NCBI GenBank assembly: GCA_910587295.1
Contig: CAJULP010000047.1
Coordinates: 111,305 to 175,304 of the forward strand
From: an uncultured Lachnospiraceae bacterium
Lineage (GTDB): Bacteria > Bacillota > Clostridia > Lachnospirales > Lachnospiraceae
Direction: 5' to 3'
Length of the DNA stretch: 64,000 nucleotides
In this document: in pieces, positions 1 to 7,214 of the stretch
Numbering within the stretch: the stretch's first letter is position 1
Layout of the letters: every line of letters begins with the position of its first letter
Program-made: the position numbers and the translations under genes
The notes under the pieces: model-generated
Seen by the model: only the letters and a program-made list of their open reading frames with translations
The model's database searches: none
What the model was told of the DNA's origin: nothing

Positions 1-1714
1 ACTGGATCAGGGCACGCTGCATTGCTTTTTCATGAGGGTTCCTGCAGACATAAACCGGCCTTCCATTCCTTGGGTCGATACCGCTGTAATACATCACGGT
101 AGACAAGGTGGAAGGGGTTGGATAAAAATCCTGCACCTGTTCCGGCATATATCCTAAATCCCTTAAATATTCCGCAAGTTCTATGGCTTCTTTTAAGGTA
201 GAGCCGGGATGGGATGACATCAGGTAAGGAACAAGGTACTGCTTCAATCCCAGGCCGGCGTTGATCTCTTTGTATTTTTGGATGAACCGTTCATAAACTT
301 TTCTTTTGGGTTTCCCCATTTTGGCAAGGACCACATCGGAAATATGTTCCGGTGCCACCTTAAGCTGCCCGCTTACATGACAGGCGATCAGTTCTTTTAA
401 AAAGTCATCATTTCCTTCCGCCAGCAGATAATCAAACCGTATCCCGGAACGAATGAAAACCTTTTTCACGCCGGAAAGCCCACGCAGTTTCCTTAAAAGG
501 GAGAGGTAATCACTATGGTCCGCATCAAGGTTTGGGCAGGGGGATGGATACAGACACTGTCGGTTCTGACATACGCCGGCCTTTAACTGTTTTTGACAGG
601 AAGGGTGTCTGAAATTGGCAGTAGGGCCGCCTACGTCATGGATATACCCCTTAAAATCAGGTTCACTTATAATCTTTTTGGCTTCCTTTATCAGTGATTC
701 GTGGCTCCTTACCTGAACGGTCCGCCCCTGATGGAAGGTAAGGGCGCAAAAACTGCATCCTCCAAAGCATCCTCTGTTGCTGATCAGGGAAAACTTCACT
801 TCCGCAATAGCAGGAACACCTCCTGCTTTTTCATAGGAAGGGTGATAGGTGCGCTGATAAGGAAGGGCATAGACAGCATCCATCTCCTCAACGGATAATG
901 GCATCATGGGCGGATTTTGCACCACATAAACACCATTGGGATACTCTTCCGCCATGGGCTTTGCGGTAACCGCATCGGTGTTCTGATATTGGATACCGAA
1001 GCTTTGGGCATAAACAGCCGGGTCATTTTTAACCGCTTCATAAGACGGCAGCATAATGCCGTCACGGGAATCCCCGTCTCCCCTTATCACTCCTGAAATA
1101 TCTTTTGTCCGGTATACCGTTCCCGGAATAAAAGTAATATCCTTCACGGCAATCCCGCTATTTAGGGCATCGGCAATCTCTACAATGGATTTCTCCCCCA
1201 TCCCGTAAGAGACAAGGTCTGCCTGGGCGTCTAACAAGATAGACCTTTTTAAGGAATTGCTCCAATAGTCATAATGAGAAAGTCTCCGTAAGCTGGCCTC
1301 AATGCCGCCTAAGATCACCGGGATGTCCTTATATTTTTTTCGGATCATATTTCCATAGACCGCCGCCGCATGATCCGGGCGTTTCCCCATCACGCCTCCA
1401 GGCGTGTAAGCGTCTGTACTGCGCCGTTTCCCGGAAACATAATAGTGGTTTACCATAGAATCCATGTTCCCTGAGGAGACCAAAAAGCCCAGCCGCGGTC
1501 TTCCCAAAGCGCAGATGCTCTCTTCATCCTTCCAATCCGGCTGGGAAATAATGCCTACCGTATAACCGTTAGCTTCAAGCACCCGGCTTATGATGGCATG
1601 GCCAAAAGAAGGATGATCCACATAGGCATCCCCGATAATATACACAAAATCAAGCTGATCAATCCCCCGCTCTATCAAATCCTGCCTGCAGACAGGCAAA
1701 AAACCATTGTCCAT
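1..1714 (-). CDS. YgiQ family radical SAM protein (UPF0313), C-terminus cut by window edge
   Basis: The reading frame is open from an ATG at 1714 to the left edge, giving about 571 residues without a stop, so the C-terminus is missing. The radical SAM cluster motif CFGGCSFC is seen with cysteines near residues 316, 320 and 323, followed by the iron-sulfur and SAM-binding half. The N-terminal half carries the family features GDAYVDHPSFGHAII and GGIEASLRRLSHYDYW. YgiQ proteins are usually 600 to 750 residues long and their reaction is not known. A GAGGT ribosome site lies five bases before the ATG. The gene ends a minus-strand run with the HAD gene 12 bases upstream, so co-transcription is likely. 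Confidence 0.93.
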   Translation of the reverse strand, partial: MDNGFLPVCRQDLIERGIDQLDFVYIIGDAYVDHPSFGHAIISRVLEANGYTVGIISQPDWKDEESICALGRPRLGFLVSSGNMDSMVNHYYVSGKRRSTDAYTPGGVMGKRPDHAAAVYGNMIRKKYKDIPVILGGIEASLRRLSHYDYWSNSLKRSILLDAQADLVSYGMGEKSIVEIADALNSGIAVKDITFIPGTVYRTKDISGVIRGDGDSRDGIMLPSYEAVKNDPAVYAQSFGIQYQNTDAVTAKPMAEEYPNGVYVVQNPPMMPLSVEEMDAVYALPYQRTYHPSYEKAGGVPAIAEVKFSLISNRGCFGGCSFCALTFHQGRTVQVRSHESLIKEAKKIISEPDFKGYIHDVGGPTANFRHPSCQKQLKAGVCQNRQCLYPSPCPNLDADHSDYLSLLRKLRGLSGVKKVFIRSGIRFDYLLAEGNDDFLKELIACHVSGQLKVAPEHISDVVLAKMGKPKRKVYERFIQKYKEINAGLGLKQYLVPYLMSSHPGSTLKEAIELAEYLRDLGYMPEQVQDFYPTPSTLSTVMYYSGIDPRNGRPVYVCRNPHEKAMQRALIQ

Positions 1715-1726
1715 GGCATACCTCTT

Positions 1727-2371
1727 TTATACAATGTTGAAGTAATCTTTAATGTAATAGTCAGCCAAACGCCTTTTTTCCGCTTCCTGATGTCTGGAAT
1801 AGTCATCCTCCACGGCACATACTTTCATTCCTGCGGCCTTGCCGGCCATAATACCTGGGATGATATCCTCAAACACAAGACACCGCTTTGGATCTGCCCC
1901 GCATTGCCTTGCGGCCTCTAAATACACATCAGGGGCCGGCTTGCCCTTTTCCACATCACAGGCTGTAACGATTCCGTCAAAAAAACCAATGACACCATGC
2001 ACCGTTAGAACATTTTCCACAAGTGCGCGGGAATTGCTGGAGGCGATCCCCAGCCGGATATTTTCTTTGTGGCAATGTTGGATAAATGCATCCGCACCGG
2101 CCTTTAAAGGAACCTGGTGGGTATATTTATCCCATGCCATCCGGTTCCATTCCGCTTTGATCTCCTCTAAGGGATCTGGGAGGCAGAACCGTTCCTTAAA
2201 ATAAGCAGCCGTCTCCGAGAAACTCATGCCCTCTATCATTCCCTGCAGGTCTCCCGGCAGCGTAATGCCATAACGTCCTAAATAGGCGATGTCAATGTCT
2301 TCCCAAAGCCACATGGAATCCACCAGTGAGCCGTCTAAGTCAAATAATACCGCATCTATATTTGTGAGCAT
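1727..2371 (-). CDS. HAD superfamily phosphatase / beta-phosphoglucomutase-like
   Basis: A 214-residue soluble HAD hydrolase. Motif I is DLDGS near the N-terminus (FDLDGSLVDS, nucleophile and acid/base aspartates), followed by an alpha-helical cap, motif II ASSNS, a lysine in the EKGKPAPDVYL segment, and the FEDIIPGI motif that holds the metal aspartate region. This pattern is typical of the PGMB/GPH subgroup that acts on small sugar phosphates or related metabolites; the substrate cannot be read from sequence. Its start lies inside the end of the upstream pseudouridine synthase gene (16-base overlap), so the two are probably translationally coupled. An AGAGG site precedes the ATG. Confidence 0.9.
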   Translation of the reverse strand: MLTNIDAVLFDLDGSLVDSMWLWEDIDIAYLGRYGITLPGDLQGMIEGMSFSETAAYFKERFCLPDPLEEIKAEWNRMAWDKYTHQVPLKAGADAFIQHCHKENIRLGIASSNSRALVENVLTVHGVIGFFDGIVTACDVEKGKPAPDVYLEAARQCGADPKRCLVFEDIIPGIMAGKAAGMKVCAVEDDYSRHQEAEKRRLADYYIKDYFNIV

Positions 2372-3090
2372 AATGTTAAAACCTCTTCTTTCGATAATTC
2401 ACGGACCTGCCCCGGGGGAAGATTTTTATCCAGCAGAAGGCTTCCCATGGAAACCCGTTTTAAGGAAAGAACCTTAAGTCCCACTGCCCCAAACATCCGT
2501 TTTACCTGATGGAACTTTCCTTCCGTTATGGTAAGAAAAAATTCCCGATCCCCGATTCGCTCTAGCACAGCCGGTCTGGTTGGTTCCTTTTCCCCGATCT
2601 CCACCCCTTCTTCTAAAAGTTTTGCCTCTTTTGCGCCAAGGGGCAGGTCTGTCCTTACATCATATTTTTTTGGTACATGCCTGCCAGGGGATAATAACCG
2701 GTGGGCTAAGGCGCCGTCATTGGTAAGCAGCAAAAGCCCTTCCGTGTCCTTGTCAAGCCTTCCTACGGGGAAGATGTCTTTTACCGGAATCCCCTCAAGC
2801 CCGCCCGCTGTCTGCTTCATTTGTTTACAAAAAAGATCTAAGACCGTAGAGTCCTTTTCGTCTTTGGTTGCGGTGACCACTCCGGCAGGCTTGTTCATCA
2901 TATAATAAAAAAACGGGCGGTAGGTATATTCTTTTCCCTGGCAGATGATCGTATCTTTCTTTTCATCGACCTTCACATCCCCCTTTTTTACTACCCTGCC
3001 ATTTACCGTGACCAGCCCTTTTTTCAATAAATCCTTTACCTGGCTTCTGGTACCGATATTCATTTCGCATAATAATCTGTCAATTCTCAT
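2356..3090 (-). CDS. RsuA/RluB-family rRNA pseudouridine synthase
   Basis: Starts with an S4 RNA-binding domain (about residues 1-50, MRIDRLLCEMNIG) followed by the RsuA/RluB/RluE catalytic fold. The catalytic aspartate is in GRLDKDTEGLLLLTNDG (about residue 113 from the chosen start), and YYMMNKPAGVVTATKD and EGKFHQVKRMF are family motifs. It isomerises a specific uridine in rRNA; whether the target is 16S (RsuA-like, U516) or 23S (RluB-like) cannot be decided here. The frame extends eight codons further upstream, but the S4 domain begins at the ATG at 3090 and the upstream codons (repeated Met/Ile) look like leader. No convincing ribosome site is visible for either start. Confidence 0.9.
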   Translation of the reverse strand: MRIDRLLCEMNIGTRSQVKDLLKKGLVTVNGRVVKKGDVKVDEKKDTIICQGKEYTYRPFFYYMMNKPAGVVTATKDEKDSTVLDLFCKQMKQTAGGLEGIPVKDIFPVGRLDKDTEGLLLLTNDGALAHRLLSPGRHVPKKYDVRTDLPLGAKEAKLLEEGVEIGEKEPTRPAVLERIGDREFFLTITEGKFHQVKRMFGAVGLKVLSLKRVSMGSLLLDKNLPPGQVRELSKEEVLTLCSQI

Positions 3091-3141
3091 AATCATTATC
3101 ATAACACAAAACATCTGATGCGCCTAGAGAAAGGTAGCCCT

Positions 3142-4101
3142 ATGAAAAAAAAGCTTTCCGTGTATGCCGCAGCGGCAATTGCCATAGCAGCCGTTATCCT
3201 GATCCTTCCCGAAAAATGCCTGCGGCTTTCCCTAAATGGCCTTACCCTGTGGTTTTCCAAAATGATTCCAGCCCTTTTTCCGTTTATGGTACTTTCAGGG
3301 ATCATGATCCGCATGAAGCTTGTAGATCCCTGTGTGAAATTTCTTATGCCCGTCTTAGGGAGACTTTTTAACATTGGCAGCGGCTGTGTCTATGGCATGG
3401 TGATCGGGTTTTTATGCGGCTTTCCCATGGGCGCCCATACGGCCGCACAACTTTATGAAAATAAAATGATCTCCAAACGGGAAGCTTCCTTTTTGCTTGC
3501 CTTTTGCAATAACATCGGGCCGGTTTACTTTTTGAGCTTCGCACTGCCTATGGCGCTGCCTGTATCAGGCATGGATTCTTCCTGGGGGATTTATTTATTT
3601 GGCATGTATGGCCTTCCCTTCTTCTATGGCCTTTTCCTTCGCTATGTGTTTTTCCGGGATATTACTCCTTGTCCTTATGTGGGAAAACAGGAAGATAGTC
3701 CGGGCCTTTCTCTGCTTGGCGCACTGGACCAGTCCTTAGAGGGAGCTCTGTTTAATATTGCCCGGCTTGGGGGGTATATGGTAGTCTTTAACCTTCTTTT
3801 CATTTTTCCGATCCTGCTTGCAGGAATCTTACATCTCCCCGGCCCGGCAGGCCACATTTTTATCGGCGGCGCAGGCTGCCTTCTGGAGATTACCGGCGGT
3901 ATTGGCCTTCTGGGGAAAAGCGCACCCTATCTGGTATTATGCGTCCTGCCCTTTGGCGGCCTCTCCTGCATTGCTCAGACTGCCGGCATGATCCGGAATA
4001 CGGATCTTTCTATCATGGAATATGTCATGCACAAGATGATCCTGACCGCAATCACCGTTTTCTTTTACCTCTTAGCAGCAAATCAATTTTTTTTGCCATA
4101 A
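3142..4101 (+). CDS. Nucleoside-recognition (Gate) domain membrane protein, YlbJ-like
   Basis: A polytopic inner-membrane protein of 319 residues with about eight hydrophobic segments. It shows the Gate-domain signatures FLCGFPMGAH and AFCNNIGPVYFLSF that are characteristic of the YlbJ/SpoVM-associated nucleoside recognition family. In Bacillus, YlbJ is needed for proper spore formation, but its transported molecule is unknown, and the present protein is somewhat shorter than YlbJ (about 400 residues), so a sporulation role is inference. The start at 3142 is chosen because AGAAAGG sits eight bases upstream; an upstream in-frame ATG at 3118 lacks such a site. It is the only plus-strand gene in this stretch, and its 3' end overlaps the convergent amidase gene by 50 bases. 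Confidence 0.82.
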   Translation: MKKKLSVYAAAAIAIAAVILILPEKCLRLSLNGLTLWFSKMIPALFPFMVLSGIMIRMKLVDPCVKFLMPVLGRLFNIGSGCVYGMVIGFLCGFPMGAHTAAQLYENKMISKREASFLLAFCNNIGPVYFLSFALPMALPVSGMDSSWGIYLFGMYGLPFFYGLFLRYVFFRDITPCPYVGKQEDSPGLSLLGALDQSLEGALFNIARLGGYMVVFNLLFIFPILLAGILHLPGPAGHIFIGGAGCLLEITGGIGLLGKSAPYLVLCVLPFGGLSCIAQTAGMIRNTDLSIMEYVMHKMILTAITVFFYLLAANQFFLP

Positions 4102-5356
4102 AAAAGGAAACAAAGACCATGGCAAGCAAGATAACCGAAAGAATTGCCAAAAGAGGAAGCACAGAGTCCTCCTTGGCTTTGACCGGTTCCTCCACCACAA
4201 CATCCTGATAGCTTTCCTGTTTTTTCCGAAGCTCAGCTTCCCGCAAAAGAGCCTTCTGTCTTTCGGCAAGCTCAGCCTCCTTTTTTAAACGCTCCGGGTC
4301 AGGTATGGCATCTAACGTCACCTGATTGCTTTCGGTATACAGATCAAAACCGTTATAAGCCCTTGCAAGGAGCGTGATGGGCTGGTCATAGGGAAGGCTG
4401 CAGGTAACTGTGGTGCTCTCCAGGGATTGGTTCCAGGCTTCCGGCCTAGGCCAAGGATTTAGCTCAGAATAAGAACTGCCGCCGTCAAAACTGTAATCAT
4501 AGTACAGAATATAATTGTCCTTATCCTCCGCACGGATCGAAAGCGTAACTTCTCCGGCAGCATCATCCACGCTCAGTACTTCGACAGTGCAGGTTTCCGG
4601 CTCTGTCTCATCCGGCCGGACGATCTCCTCCGGAACCGGAACTTCCGGCACCGGATAGTCACTGTAATCCACCCCAAGCACATCAGACTTTAAGCGGAAG
4701 TACTTGGCAACGGCCGTAGCATCCATCACCCCAAAAGCTTTTAACTGTTCTTCCCCCTTCTGGTAAAAAGGCTGGTCGTTGGAATTGTCCAGATGGCAGT
4801 GTTCGATCAGGGCTGCAGGAACTCCTTCTTCCGTACAGTACCTTAAGATCCCGTAATAATTTTCATCCCGGTTGTTAAGTCTGGTCTTGATCCCACGGGA
4901 ATAAAGACCAAGGTCCGTAAATTCCTGCATCTGGATCTGGGCATAAGCATAGGTCTTACTATAAAAGATTCCTGTGGCAGGAACCCAGACTTCCGCCCCA
5001 AAAAGATTATGGGCTACGGACATATTAAAGTGAAGACAGAATAAAAAATCCGCATTTTTTTCCGCCGCAAACAGCGCCCTGTCCTTGATGCTCATGTCCA
5101 CATCGGTTTCGTGGGTTAAATAGACCACCACTCCCTCATACTTTTCCAGTTCCTCTTTCATGGCCTTCGCAACAATGGGATTTATTTCCTTTTCCATATA
5201 ATCGCCATATTCCCCGCCCCGGTTTTCACCACCATGGCCCGGGTCGATCACAATGACAAGGGGATCGTCTGCCCTTGCGGGCAATCCCTTCAAAATAAAT
5301 ACGGCACACAAAAAGGCTGCCGTTGCTATCATGATCCAAACTCTCTTTTTCTTCAA
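4052..5356 (-). CDS. Membrane-anchored N-acetylmuramoyl-L-alanine amidase (Amidase_3)
   Basis: The 434-residue protein has an N-terminal signal peptide (MKKKRVW then a hydrophobic stretch, cleavage probably near ARA-DD), an Amidase_3 catalytic domain (about residues 33-230), an extended Ig-like or beta-rich segment with two half-repeats (about 250-360), a charged linker and a C-terminal transmembrane helix followed by a KRKR tail. Zinc ligands expected for the family are visible as H41 in DPGHGG, E55 in YMEKEIN, and H109 in FCLHFN, with a catalytic-type glutamate in ALIEHCH. It cleaves the amide bond between MurNAc and the stem peptide. The C-terminal anchor suggests an outward-facing but membrane-bound enzyme. 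The 3' end overlaps the opposing YlbJ-like gene. Confidence 0.92.
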   Translation of the reverse strand: MKKKRVWIMIATAAFLCAVFILKGLPARADDPLVIVIDPGHGGENRGGEYGDYMEKEINPIVAKAMKEELEKYEGVVVYLTHETDVDMSIKDRALFAAEKNADFLFCLHFNMSVAHNLFGAEVWVPATGIFYSKTYAYAQIQMQEFTDLGLYSRGIKTRLNNRDENYYGILRYCTEEGVPAALIEHCHLDNSNDQPFYQKGEEQLKAFGVMDATAVAKYFRLKSDVLGVDYSDYPVPEVPVPEEIVRPDETEPETCTVEVLSVDDAAGEVTLSIRAEDKDNYILYYDYSFDGGSSYSELNPWPRPEAWNQSLESTTVTCSLPYDQPITLLARAYNGFDLYTESNQVTLDAIPDPERLKKEAELAERQKALLREAELRKKQESYQDVVVEEPVKAKEDSVLPLLAILSVILLAMVFVSFFMAKKIDLLLRGKRKR

Positions 5357-5427
5357 ATAATGATCCTTTCATGAAACATTGTCCTTATGTTAACAAATGC
5401 TGTCACGCTTCGCAAGCCGGCTTATTG

Positions 5428-5460
5428 TAACAAAACCGGTTTCCAAAAAGGGAAACCGGT
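5428..5460 (-). terminator. Rho-independent terminator after the coiled-coil protein gene
   Basis: A perfect 10-bp stem (ACCGGTTTCC paired with GGAAACCGGT, 5435-5444 with 5451-5460) with a six-base loop. Read on the minus strand it is followed by TTTTG, so it ends the minus-strand transcript that contains rsmD, coaD and the coiled-coil gene. Confidence 0.85.
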
Positions 5461-5472
5461 AAACCAAAGCTT

Positions 5473-6099
5473 TTATATTAAGTCCAGATTCAAGCCGTCG
5501 GAAGCTTTTTCAATCGGACGCTCCTCCGGCATAGGGTCCGGGGGCAGATACTCATCAACTTCCGGCGGATTTAATTCGACTCTGTTGGCGTTAACAATAT
5601 CGTTATAATGGTTTAGAGAACTGATAAAGCTCTCATAATGGTCTGTTGTCATTTTAATGGTCTGGCTCATCAAACTCTCCACATTGGCCAGAATATCATC
5701 TGTATACTGCATGGCGGCCGCACGCATACTATTGGCTTCCATCACGGCATTGTCCAGTATCTCCTGTGCCTGCTGGTGGGCCTGCTTAACCACCGTGGTT
5801 GCCTGGGCATAGGCCTGCTGGTAGATTTCATGTTCACTGACCAACTGGTCGGTATGGACGGTAGCTTCGTTGATAAGCGCTTCCGCTTTCGCCCTGGCGT
5901 CACTTAAGATTGCTTCCTTATTGCTGATGATCTTTTGGTAGCGCTTGATCTCGTCCGGTGTCTTCATACGAAGTTCACGGAGCAGCTCATCAATCTCCTC
6001 TTTATCCACAACGATCTTCGTATTGGAAAAAGGCTGATACTTACATCCGTCAATATATGTTTCAATCTCATCAATTAACTGTTCTATCTTACTGCTCAT
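5473..6099 (-). CDS. Coiled-coil protein, DivIVA/ATPase-subunit-like (function unknown)
   Basis: A 208-residue soluble protein dominated by predicted long helices (KEAILSDARAKAEALINEA, QAHQQAQEILDNAVMEANSM) of the sort seen in DivIVA C-termini and V/F-type ATPase peripheral-stalk subunits. The C-terminus is proline- and acid-rich and ends in LNLDLI. In related Clostridia a gene of this kind is commonly found next to coaD and is annotated only as hypothetical. The ATG at 6099 is chosen because GAGGG lies upstream; a longer frame from 6174 would run into coaD. It follows coaD by 14 bases and likely shares its transcript. Confidence 0.75.
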   Translation of the reverse strand: MSSKIEQLIDEIETYIDGCKYQPFSNTKIVVDKEEIDELLRELRMKTPDEIKRYQKIISNKEAILSDARAKAEALINEATVHTDQLVSEHEIYQQAYAQATTVVKQAHQQAQEILDNAVMEANSMRAAAMQYTDDILANVESLMSQTIKMTTDHYESFISSLNHYNDIVNANRVELNPPEVDEYLPPDPMPEERPIEKASDGLNLDLI

Positions 6100-6113
6100 T
6101 CGCTTTCCCTCGT

Positions 6114-6605
6114 TTATTTCTTTAAAAACCCATACTTTTGATATACAAGTTCCGCTACAAACTCCGGCACGCACATAGAAATATCCCCGTGGAAACTGGC
6201 TATTTCCTTCACGCTGGAAGAACTGAGGTATGCATACTCTAAACTGGTGGTCAGAAAAATGGTGTCTAACGCGCCGTCAGAGAGCTTGGCATTGGTCTGT
6301 GCATTTTGAAGCTCATATTCAAAATCCGTGATCGCGCGCAGCCCCCTTATCACCACATGGATATCCCGGGACCGGGCATAATCAACCAAAAGACCGCTGA
6401 AAGATTCCACTTTGACATTGGGAATATCTTTTACCGCCTCCTGTAATATCTTAACACGTTCTTCCACAGAAAACAATGGAGTCTTTAGTTTATTGTTTAA
6501 AACACTGACCGTTAATTCATCGAAAATATTTGCGGCACGCCTGATCACATCCATGTGTCCGTATGTAACAGGATCAAAGCTTCCCGGGTATATTGCTGCT
6601 TTCAT
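6114..6605 (-). CDS. coaD: Phosphopantetheine adenylyltransferase
   Basis: A 163-residue enzyme that transfers AMP from ATP to 4'-phosphopantetheine, the fourth step of coenzyme A synthesis. It starts YPGSFDPVTYGHMD with the nucleotidyltransferase TxGH-type motif (TYGH), has the VIRGLRAITDFEYE region that contacts phosphopantetheine, and the SSSSVKEIA ATP-binding loop near the C-terminus. Length matches the family (about 160). A GGAGG site six bases before the ATG supports the start. It sits between rsmD and the coiled-coil gene, an order common in Firmicutes. Confidence 0.97.
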   Translation of the reverse strand: MKAAIYPGSFDPVTYGHMDVIRRAANIFDELTVSVLNNKLKTPLFSVEERVKILQEAVKDIPNVKVESFSGLLVDYARSRDIHVVIRGLRAITDFEYELQNAQTNAKLSDGALDTIFLTTSLEYAYLSSSSVKEIASFHGDISMCVPEFVAELVYQKYGFLKK

Positions 6606-6638
6606 AAAAAACCTCCCTATGGACCGTGAAAAACTTTT

Positions 6639-7190
6639 TCACAGTGTTTTTTGTAGAAATACATGTTTATTTGTCTTGTAAATTTTTTCTTTTACCACAT
6701 CAAAGCCTGCCTGGTGCGCAAAATCAAAGCTTTTTTCTTTCGACGTTTCCATGATGAGCAGGGTGTTATCTGTCACATAATTCTTTTCCTTAAGGGCATT
6801 TAAAAGCCTTTCATGATAATCTGCTTCATATGGGGGATCCATGAAGATGATATCCGCCTCCTTTTCGTGGATAGAGGAAAGTGCGGCAAATACATCCTGT
6901 TTCAGCAGTGTAGCACTATCTGAAAATTTTGTAAAGGTAAGATTTTCCTGGATGCAGGCTGCCGCTTCTTTTGCGCTTTCCACAAAATAGGCATGGGAAG
7001 CCCCCCTGCTTAACGCTTCAATGCCTATCCCGCCGCTTCCCGCAAACAGATCCACAAAGATACATCCGGGAAGTTCCCCCTGTATCATATTAAATAACGT
7101 TTCTTTGATCCGGTCCGTAGTCGGCCTGGTGTCTGATCCCTGAGGGGTTTTTAGTCTCAGGCTCCTTGCCCTTCCTGCTATTACGCGCAT
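6639..7190 (-). CDS. rsmD: 16S rRNA (guanine966-N2)-methyltransferase
   Basis: A 183-residue class I SAM-dependent methyltransferase. The N-terminus MRVIAGRARSLRLKTP and the TRPTTDRIKETLFNM stretch are typical of RsmD; the SAM site is FVDLFAGSGGIGIEALSRGA and the catalytic motif IV is DPPY in FMDPPYEADY. It methylates G966 of 16S rRNA in the small subunit. It precedes coaD by 33 bases. The ATG is preceded by GGAAGGAAAACAT. Confidence 0.96.
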   Translation of the reverse strand: MRVIAGRARSLRLKTPQGSDTRPTTDRIKETLFNMIQGELPGCIFVDLFAGSGGIGIEALSRGASHAYFVESAKEAAACIQENLTFTKFSDSATLLKQDVFAALSSIHEKEADIIFMDPPYEADYHERLLNALKEKNYVTDNTLLIMETSKEKSFDFAHQAGFDVVKEKIYKTNKHVFLQKTL

Positions 7191-7214
7191 ATGTTTTCCT
7201 TCCTGTCTATTGGT

